Origin: Hybos culiciformis
Lineage: Eukaryota > Arthropoda > Insecta > Diptera > Hybotidae
Assembly: GCA_964007475.1 (NCBI GenBank)
Contig: OZ023275.1
Coordinates: 2,480,001 to 2,544,000, forward strand
Reading direction: 5' to 3'
DNA: 64,000 bases
Shown: positions 1-8,689 of the stretch, piece after piece
How the letters are laid out: each line of letters starts with the position of its first letter
Position numbering within the stretch: the stretch's first letter is position 1
Notes under the pieces: model-generated
Databases searched by the model: none
The model's input: only the letters and a program-made list of their open reading frames with translations
Told to the model about the DNA's origin: nothing
Made by a program: the position numbers and the translations under genes

Positions 1-290
1 TCTTTAATGTATCATAAGATTATAAGAAAATAAGTTTGGAAAGGCTATTAGTTAGTTTTTTTCTGTATGAAAAAATCCAGTTTCTAAGTTAGTTCTGATT
101 TCATTCGTACGACGGTGTATGCCCAATCAATCTGTATGCATTTTAATAAGTTTTTATTGTAGCATAATAAAGTCAACCACTGTTTTGCACTAAGCGACAA
201 GACAACAACAAAAAGTGAAACAAATATCCAATTTCAAACTTCCAATTGGAAAGAGAAAAAAAATATCAAAAAAAAAAAGCTTTAAGCGAC
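1..290. other. AT-rich DNA with no recognised gene
   Basis: Low-complexity AT-rich sequence. No splice-supported reading frame or repeat boundary was seen. It runs into the dispersed repeat that starts near 295. Confidence 0.5.
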
Positions 291-294
291 GGGA

Positions 295-880
295 GTTTAT
301 TTTTGAGGACACAATTCTTATTAACTTGTCTGTATATTTCTTTACTATTTTCGACACTCTCGTAGACCCACTTTTCGTCATCACAGCGAGCTGAAATTTG
401 GCACAAAGGTTCAAGTCGCGTGACAATTGAAGCTATCAAAATTTGAAGCGGAAATTTCCATGGAAAACCCGGAAAATCGGGAAAAATCATTTGAAAATTT
501 GGTACAAATTTGAGTAGTGATAAATCCGTTTTAGGAAAAATGCAAAGTTTTCTGATTTTTCCGAAAAAAATTTCCGGAATTTTCCGACTTTTCCGGAAAA
601 TTTTCCGGTATAAAAGTTTTCTAAATTATGCAGGATCAAGTCCCTATCAACTGACAAGATCCCTATCAACTGGCATCATTACTTTCTCTCCGACAATGGT
701 GAAAACTTGCAGAAAAAATCGAAGAAAATTCATGTAAAACGCTTTTCCGGAGTTTTTCCGACCAAGGAAGCGTTTAAGCATTTTGCAACGTGAGACAAAG
801 TTGTAGAGCGAAATGAGTTGCATAAAGTTGCTTTTGCAGAAAACTCCATGGAAAACCCGAAAAAGGGGAAAAATCATCGG
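295..880 (+). repeat. Dispersed repeat, copy 1 (inverted copy at 39.8-40.4 kb)
   Basis: About 590 bp with a closely similar copy in the opposite orientation at about 39822-40420. Both contain blocks of TTTTCCGGAAAA-like palindromes, the word TCCATGGAAAACCC near both ends, and the same order of internal segments. Open frames run through both copies, but they look alike only because the DNA is alike and they match no known family, so I do not call them genes. Copy 1 has a short internal duplication (CCCTATCAACTG twice, near 643 and 661) that copy 2 lacks. The exact ends and any target duplication are not clear. A non-autonomous DNA transposon is the likeliest nature. Confidence 0.7.
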
Positions 881-983
881 AAAAATTTTCATCGATATGA
901 TTAGTCATAAAACTGTTTTCAAACATCCATGCAGCACATAATAACAATTTAGTTAACGTGAAAAAGGCAGAAAATAAAAATAA

Positions 984-1235
984 GTTAAAAACGAGTTTTC
1001 CAAAAAACTGAGGCCAGGCCGCATGAAAAAGTAGAAAATAACTTTTTCTTCACACACAGAGGTGGACTCAGATTTTTTGATTGGGACATTTCTCTTGAAT
1101 ATTCTTTCTCTTCATGAATCAAATCACTTACGTCCCAATCAAAAAATCTGAGTCCACCTCTGTGTGTGAAGAAAAAGTTATTTTCTACTTTTTCATGCGG
1201 CCTGGCCTCAGTTTTTTGGAAAACTCGTTTTTAAC
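984..1235. repeat. Perfect 104-bp-arm inverted repeat (foldback)
   Basis: Positions 984-1087 and 1132-1235 are exact reverse complements over 104 bases, with a 44-base spacer. The arms are less AT-rich than their surroundings and show no open frame. Perfect identity of arms this long in decayed DNA implies a recent event, such as a young foldback or MITE insertion or a recent inversion duplication. No target-site duplication is obvious beside the arms. Confidence 0.9.
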
Positions 1236-2420
1236 TTTTTTTTTTTTATTTAAAAAATAAAAAAATATCGTATAATAATAAGAAAATTTATTTTGTTTTG
1301 TTTTATATTAAAAAACAAAAACAAATATTTAAAATTAAATTAAATTTAACATTCAAATTCAATAGTGAATTTAAATAATTTTTAAAAAATTCAAAATTTC
1401 AAAAAAAAAAATAATTTTTTTTTAACTTTTTTTTTTTGTTTATCATATGTTAGCGACACTTAGTGTTCAAATTTTTAATAAATTTTTCCACAAGAGCGTC
1501 TGATAAGGAACTACGTTCCAAAAAATTTCTTGTGTTTATAAAAACTATATAAAATATGTGTTCATTTAAAAAATTTCATAAATTACATAAAACCTTAACC
1601 TTCAATTCATAATTTATGGAAAATTGAAGTGAGCACCGCGATTGTAATTACAGCAAATAAAACAAAAGCAAAAACAGTGCATATGAATAGAAAAACACAC
1701 TTTTTTACTCTCATTATTGTTTATTCACTAAAGCATTTGAAATACACCCTTCCGTACACATATTGTTTTCAATAAAAGGTTTTATAGAAATAAAGTGGAA
1801 GGTCATAAAAATTAAAGGAAAAAAAATCGATTAACAATTATTTTTAATTTATTACACAAATCTTGAAAGTTTGATATAAAAAATTTAAATTCGTATACCA
1901 TAGTGTTGAATTGTATAGAATTGCATTTATGTGTACGTTTTGCTATTGATCCATTTTAGATTGTTATAAAAAATTTGAGCTTTCGAGTTCAATGGTAGTA
2001 TTTAGCATGAAATATTCATTGAAATAGAAGCTAAGAAATCTTTTTAAATATTTCACAATAAAGATTCAATCTTAATTTAGATAATGCAATCCAAAAAATT
2101 CACATTATAATTATTTGAACACCTATAGTAAAAAATTATCCCTTAATTAAATTAACCACATTATAATGTAGGTGTACATAAGCTAGTTAGTTAAGGAAAT
2201 TATTCACAACATTTAGCAAATCTTGAAATGCTGTTTAATTCCGTGAACATTGCATAAATTATTTATAGGCGTCAACCTGTAAGCTTTTCAATGCAAAATA
2301 TATGCAATGACACAAAAATATAAATTATAAGTACGAATAAGACTAATTTTTTCACATACGACAATTGTAAAACTATAATACACTTTGAAATTTTTATAAT
2401 TTTAATAAAAGGCAATTATG
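1236..2420. other. AT-rich intergenic DNA
   Basis: Homopolymer runs and AT-rich text. I see no gene, RNA or bounded repeat here. Confidence 0.5.
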
Positions 2421-2429
2421 GGAGTGTCA

Positions 2430-2995
2430 CGAATCACGATATCCAAAAAAAAAAATTCCAATGTTACAAAATCCCAAAAAAAGAACCAAAATGAAGAATC
2501 CCAAGAAAAAAAATCCCAAGAAAAAAAAATTCCAAATTGAAAATCTCAAAAAATTAATTTCAAATTTTTTTCCCAAAATTACAAAATTTTTTTTACAATT
2601 TTCATTTTCTATTTTTTTTTTATTTTTCAAATATTTTGTTTTTTTATTGTTTTTTTACATTAGAATAATAATCTAATTTGACAAATTTATCAAAGGTTTA
2701 TAAGTGCATTTTTTGACTTTCTGTGATAAAATCAAATTTCTTTCCAAAACATTCAAATAGTTACTTTGTAAAAGTAAACTAAAGATTTTTATGTACTTAA
2801 CTTTTGGCAAATTTCCACAGATTTTTTTAATTGTCGCTCTTAAATAATTTCAAGAATAACACTCAAATTTTAATAACAGAATTTAATCAAATAAATCCCG
2901 CATATTTAATTTTGGGATTTTGATTTTGGGACTTTTTATTTTGGGATTTTTTTATTTGGGTTTTTATTTTTGGGATTTTCGGTTTGCGTTTTTCA
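2430..2995. repeat. Degenerate foldback built of AATCCCAA / TTGGGATT words
   Basis: The left part (about 2445-2560) repeats AATCCCAA-type words separated by A runs. The right part (about 2905-2985) repeats the complement TTTTGGGATTTT. The two halves face each other around an AT-rich centre, as in a foldback element with short degenerate subrepeats. Open frames over it are low-complexity lysine- or phenylalanine-rich artefacts. Confidence 0.45.
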
Positions 2996-2999
2996 AAAT

Positions 3000-3670
3000 A
3001 GGAATTACGTACCCAACCCGACAATTATATTGTACATACAAAGAAATTACACAGAGATTATATCGTAATTCAGTGTCTTGGAAGAAATTGCACAAAAATG
3101 CGACAAAACAAAAAATAAGCCTTTTAGTGTGGTATATAAAAAACAAATAAAATACAAAAAGAATAATTAATTCAACTTAAAAGTGAATAGCGCTTTTTAT
3201 GTTTAATCTTATATTTATATATACATATTTCTTACAAAAGGATTTCCTTTTCTTTTGTTTTTAACGTTTGACCTTTTAATTTAAAATTTTGAGATGAAAA
3301 ATTTAATGATTACAGGAAGGAAAACAAAAGAGCTGACATTGAATTACCCCATTGTGCGGCGGAAAAAATAAAATCTTAACTTCAGAAAATAAAATACATT
3401 TTTTTTAGGACAGATTGTTTTAAAAGCTTATAATTATTGTTGACATTAATTGGGTCAGAAGAGAAAGAAAAATAAATAATCAAAACAAAATAACTTGAAG
3501 ATAGTCATGGTCATATAAAAACAATTTTCTTCTTGTATTCATTATTTTTATGACTTTTTTTGTACACTGTTAGAAACAAGTTTAAGTTTAAGTTTATTGC
3601 GTCTTTCAAATTTCAATATTTATAAAAATGACTTAAAAATTAAATATTCACATTTTTAGAAAGCTGAATT
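3000..3670. other. AT-rich intergenic DNA
   Basis: Nothing recognised between the foldback repeat and the tRNA-like sequence. Confidence 0.45.
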
Positions 3671-3676
3671 CATATG

Positions 3677-3748
3677 GCCATATGGCTTCGTGGATAGAAT
3701 ATCAGATTAGAAGTCTGAAGGTGCTAGGTTCGATCCCGGTAATGGGAA
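3677..3748 (+). tRNA. tRNA-like sequence (pseudo-tRNA or SINE head)
   Basis: An A-box-like TGGCTTCGTGG (3683-3693) and a B-box-like GGTTCGATCCC (3727-3737) lie at tRNA spacing. Between them TCAGA and TCTGA form a perfect 5-bp anticodon stem with loop TTAGAAG, reading anticodon AGA. The D stem is only about 3 bp, the T loop has 6 instead of 7 bases, and the acceptor stem has mismatches. A functional tRNA is therefore unlikely, and a tRNA-derived repeat or pseudogene is more probable. It is followed by AT-rich DNA with no obvious SINE body. Confidence 0.5.
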
Positions 3749-3927
3749 TTTTAAGAAATTTTTTTTGAATTTTCTTCTTTTTTCAAATATGTAATAAAAA
3801 GTTTTTTTTGTATTATGATATTTTTCGAATTTTTTTTTCATGATTTTTCTATATATTCATATATATTTGAAATAAAAAATAACGCTTATTAATATCATAA
3901 ATTGAGTAAAATAAATGACGGGATATG

Positions 3928-4115
3928 ACTTACCGATTAGGAAAGTCGATTTAATATCGTTCTAATAAATCTATAACTTGTCGATTAGGAATATCGATTT
4001 AATATCGTTCTAATAGCTGTATAACTTGCCGATTGGGAATATCGATCTGATGCCGTTGTTATAATTCGATAACTTGCCGATTAAGAATATCGATTTAATA
4101 TCGTTTTCAATATCG
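3928..4115. repeat. 48-bp tandem repeat, about 4 copies
   Basis: The word ACTTG/ACTTAC-CGATT recurs at 3928, 3976, 4024 and 4072, exactly 48 bases apart. Each unit carries TATCGAT-like and ATCGTT-like words. Units differ by a few substitutions, so the array is moderately old. Confidence 0.8.
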
Positions 4116-4796
4116 GATTCAAATCATTTAGGAAATAGATATTTAGTTGACAAAACGTTAGAAGAAAAGATTAAAAAATGTATGAAAAAGACTGATTTCT
4201 CAATCTCAAAAAATTGATTTATAATAAATAAAAAATCGAATTCTGGTTAACTGGGTATCTACAGCTTTTTCTGTATTTCTATTCTATAATATTTTCTACG
4301 TAGAATTTAAGGATTTTCTAAATAAAATTCTAAAATTGTCTACATAAAATACAATAAATGTACAATAAATTCTACGGCTCCCCGACACAAATTTGTAAAA
4401 CAAAAATTTGTAATGCAGTGAGTTTGTTTGAAAAAGTTTATATCATTGAGTTTATCCAAAGCCAAATGACACAACGATATTTGAGACAAGTTGTTACATG
4501 TGTCATTTTTCGAACAACCATTTTTTGATGCTTTTGACGAAGAAATTTTTCATAAAATATCGGCCCATTTGGTGTTTTCTATAATATTTTCTATGTAACA
4601 ACAAAATAAAAAGAAAGATAAACTTTGGAAAGATAAATTTTGGTTTTGAGTTAAAAAAGTTCCATCTCTTCATTTCCAAACAAAATTTTTTTTTCATAGA
4701 TTTTTTTTTAGTTGAAAAGATACCTAGCGCTTCTCTTGGTCAAATAGTTTGATATCAAAATATTTCGAATGCATACCAAAGGTTTTTTTTCGTGAT
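4116..4796. other. AT-rich intergenic DNA
   Basis: No gene recognised. The short open frame on the minus strand at about 4503-4697 has no family signature and biased composition. Confidence 0.45.
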
Positions 4797-4799
4797 TAA

Positions 4800-5199
4800 T
4801 GCCTTGAACACAGCTAAATCCGCAAAGCAATTTTGAGCTACCGTAAAAACCGATTTTCTGCGTTATTTCTTATTTATTTTAAATAAAAATTATCAAAAAC
4901 GAAAGATATTAATTTTATTGATTTTTCGTAAAAAGAATTTCTTAAAATTATTTCATAATTAATTAGAAAACTGAATTTATTTTTTTTTGCTCCAGAAAGA
5001 ATTGACTACGTCACAAAATAATTTTTTTGTTTCTTTTTCACAGCGTTTCTTTTGCATCGAAATTTTTCTGTCACAATCATATTATAAAAAAAAACAAAAG
5101 CAGTTGTTTGCAGTTGATTTTTTTGCTTTCAGGTAAAATTAGCTGTGAACAGATTTCCGGAACATTCCTTCAAAAACGGTATTAGCTGTGCTCAAGGCA
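4800..5199 (+). mobile_element. TAA-flanked MITE, family H1 copy 1 (PIF/Harbinger-like)
   Basis: A 400-bp element with terminal inverted repeats beginning TGCCTTGARCACAGCTAA. It is flanked by TAA at 4797-4799 and TAA at 5200-5202. Related copies lie at 37476-37859 (TAA flanks) and 48848-49271 (opposite orientation, TTA flanks). A three-base TWA target duplication is the hallmark of PIF/Harbinger transposons, so I infer a non-autonomous member. It has no coding capacity. Conserved internal words shared with copy 3 include GAATTGACTACGTCACAAAA. Confidence 0.85.
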
Positions 5200-5202
5200 T
5201 AA

Positions 5203-7570
5203 ACAAATAGTTCGAACGAAAAAATATGTTGAAAGGCAACTAAACTCAAGCAAAAACTTCAAAACAAGTCAAACAAAAAATAGAGATTTTTGGAATAGAG
5301 AGCAAAAAAATGTTTGTTTTTTTTAAGCGAAGTTGTTCTTTAAGTTTAAGTTTAATGTTTTTATACAATTTATTTAAGGAAAAAATAATCAAAATTTCAT
5401 AGCAAAAATTTAAAATCTTGTTAATAAATTGTATGCGCAATAATTTTAGCACGGCCTTCCTTAAAATTTCACGAAAAAATTGAAGGAATCTTCAGTGAAT
5501 TTGAATAATTTCCGAAATATGTACAAAAAGTGAATCACGGAAGTCAATTTTTGAGTGTAATAGTTAGGACTCTGTCGTTTTTTGTCTGTCTATTGCAGGT
5601 AATCTTCATGAAATTCTACACCGTAGTTGTTTGGTATGTTTTGGGTACATTTTATTCACTTATTATCGATCATCAAAATATAAATATTATCAAAATTGAA
5701 TAATAAGCTAAATTTATTCTAAAGGACAAAATTTTACATATAAGGTAGTCATTAGAGTATTTTCTGAATCCATCTTTTCAGTTTATTACAATTTACAACT
5801 TTAACAGAAAGAAAACATGTAAATTTTATGGGATATCAAGTTTCACCATATTTAAAATAATTTAAAATTAAATATGGAAACGTTATATTTGCTTTTACAA
5901 TTCAACATTTTCCTAATCACATTTGCATGCCTAACATTAATTTTATTCAAATGGAATTCAATGCTTATGAATGAGAAATCTATTTGAGAAAATTACTTCA
6001 TACATCAAAAATAATTGATTTTCATGTATGATGTCAATAAGAATTATTTTTTTCAAAATTACACTATACCTATTCATTTTAGAAAATTTTACAAAATAAT
6101 GAACATAAATTGCATAAAATAAAATACCGTAAATTGAATTCCATAATAATAATGCGGAAAAAAATATTGATGAATATATTAGATATGCCTACTTGTCAAA
6201 AAGGCTATTATACTTATTTTACTTCCACATTATCGTCATTAAATTAAATTTTGACAGATTCCATAAAATAATAAATAGGATGTTATAAATATGTTCTAAA
6301 TCTAAACCATAAAGCTACAAAGTTATGATGTAAAAAGAAGCCTTAACAGTAAAAGAACGACAATTATTCCATTATTTTAACTAATTCTAAAATAATGGAA
6401 CGATTTATAATTAATAAAAAATTCTAGTGATTGTATTCTTAAGAAAATTAAATTTTTTAAACCAAGCTTATTATTAAAAATTGCTTCCTAAAAAGTATAA
6501 CTTCGAGTTGGGTACATTTGTTGTAAATTTATTGTTTTAATATTAAAAAATTGAACTTGCAGAAGGAAATTTCATTACATTCAAATAGATTTACAGTCAA
6601 ATGTATTAACAATTAAATTTAATAATCTCAAATGTACCATTCTCGTATTATCTCATCGTTACTACAGAATTATCTAAAATTTGTTTCATTTAATATTCCT
6701 GAAGAAATTTAAAATAAAAAGCGGATTAACGTTTCAAAAAATTTATTACTAACCTTTAATAATTTCTATACTAAAATTAAAATTAAATATAAAGTTCATA
6801 ATTACTTATTTGTTCCATGCAACCCCTCATTCAAGTAAAATTTCATATAATAATTCTAAATGTTAACCATATCCTTAATGATTATTGATTATATCCATAG
6901 GAAAAATAATCAAATAGATATGGATGTTGTATAAATATAATATTATACTTGTTGTAATAGATTATTAATTTGAAACCACTATAGGTTATAATGTATAATG
7001 TCTATAAAAATGAAGTCTTATCATGTAATCTAATCATGTCCAAAAATTATATAACATGTTTTTATTTTCACAAAAAATTATTTTATAAACTGATAATATT
7101 TATTTATATACATAATATTACCACTATTTTGTTATTTAATTTATTACAATATATTTCCTCTCCCTAATACTTTTATGAATATTATTAATTTTTTATGAGA
7201 CAAGAATTATATTATTATTGAAATGAATATTAAATCTAAAGTTTTTGCAAGACATTATAATATTAAGGTTTAAAAGATATTACAAAACATATAAATATTT
7301 ATGTTTGTACTATACATATAATATGCACATTGACAATAACTATAATAATGGTACTTGTTAGAAAGGAAATACGAAAAATAGTTATGCCTAAGAAAGCAAT
7401 GAACTTTTATTAATTTTATTGTACGTATATATATATTCCGCTGGGCTGGTGTTATAAATCAACTTAAAATATAAAAGTAGTTTATATGATTGAAATTTAA
7501 ATTCTTTAATGATCCGGAATTAATCCAAATAATGTGTTTCTTCCTATCAAGTGGTTAAAATATAAATTTT
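5203..7570. other. AT-rich intergenic DNA
   Basis: No exon-like coding segment recognised. A short inverted repeat near 6365-6405 (ATTCCATTATTTTA and its complement) is the only local structure noted. Confidence 0.45.
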
Positions 7571-7784
7571 TTTGAAGTTAATACTTCTATAGGCGCGTTG
7601 TATGATTTTTGGTAGAGGGTTAAAATCTTTTTTCAAATTCGAGTCTCGAAAATGCGTGAGACTTTGCCTCAGAAAAATAAGAATAAGAATACTTAAAATA
7701 CGACTCGAATTTGAAAAATGTACACAACAAAATGAGTGGTTATTTATTAGAATTTTTTATTAGATTTTTATTAAATTTTATTAT

Positions 7785-7872
7785 GCCTTCTTCGGGGTTC
7801 GAACCAGTGCCCTTAGCATTGCAATCCTCCAACAATGCTACGGATGCAAGTTCGAATCCCGAAGAGAGCAAA
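7785..7872. repeat. Inverted pair of tRNA-like 3' halves
   Basis: The segment starts CTTCGGGGTTCGAACC and ends AGTTCGAATCCCGAAG, so a B-box-like T-arm is present on each strand. Both halves continue inward with TAGCATTG-type words, giving two tRNA-like 3' parts face to face. A similar single unit lies on the minus strand at about 31764-31845. Not a functional tRNA. Confidence 0.5.
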
Positions 7873-7973
7873 AAATCTAGTATGAATAATTGAAATCTAT
7901 ATATAATTGAAACTATTACTTTTATATTTCCAAATTCTTTTGATTAAATGCAACCAAAAAATGTTTCCAAAAT

Positions 7974-8680
7974 AGGTAGCTCCGGTGAAATAAAGATTAC
8001 CTGAGCAAAAATTTTTGGTAGGGAGCTACTGTTAGAGTCTTCCCGGCTCAAAATATGCAAAATAAAATTTCTTCAAAATACGTAGCTCCGGTGAAATAAA
8101 GACTACCTGACCAAACATTTTGGGTAGTGAGCTACTGTTAGAGTCTTCCCGGCTCAAAATATGCAAAAAAAATTTCTTCAAAATACGTAGCTCCGGTGAA
8201 ATAAAGATTACCTGACCAAACATTTTGGGTAGGGAGCTACTGTTAGAGTCTTCCCGGCTCAAAATATGCAAAATAAAATTTCTTCAAAATACGTAGCTCC
8301 GGTGAAATAAAGACTACCTGACCAAACATTTTGGGTAGTGAGCTACTGTTAGAGTCTTCCCGGCTCAAAATATGCAAAAAAAATTTCTTCAAAATACGTA
8401 GCTCCGGTGAAATAAAGATTACCTGACCAAACATTTTGGGTAGGGAGCTACTGTTAGAGTCTTCCCGGTTCAAAATATGCAAAATAAAATTTCTTCAAAA
8501 TACGTAGCTCCGGTGAAATAAAGACTACCTGACCAAACATTTTGGGTAGTGAGCTACTGTTAGAGTCTTCCCGGCTCAAAATATGTAAAAAAGAAATTTC
8601 AAAATACGTAGCTCCAGTGAAATAAAGATTACCTGACCAAAAATTTTGGGTAGGGAGCTACGGTTAGGGCCTTCCACTCG
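7974..8680. repeat. 105-bp tandem repeat array, about 6.7 copies, two alternating unit types
   Basis: The word GTAGCTCC recurs at 7976, 8082, 8187, 8293, 8398, 8504 and 8608, a period of 104-106. Units alternate between a type reading GATTACCTG with GTAGGGAGC and a type reading GACTACCTG with GTAGTGAGC. This makes a higher-order repeat of about 211 bp. The near-identical open frames on the minus strand are by-products of the repeat. Confidence 0.9.
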
Positions 8681-8689
8681 TCCGTACAA

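Noticed and set aside
2427..2676. Two overlapping frames of lysine- or phenylalanine-rich sequence
   Set aside because: Low-complexity translation of AATCCCAAAAA repeats on opposite strands.
7711..7893. 60-codon plus-strand frame containing MPSSGFEPVPLALQ
   Set aside because: It is the translation of the tRNA-like inverted dimer, a common false peptide.
8032..8482. Two near-identical 79-codon minus-strand frames
   Set aside because: Both are by-products of the 211-bp higher-order repeat in the tandem array.
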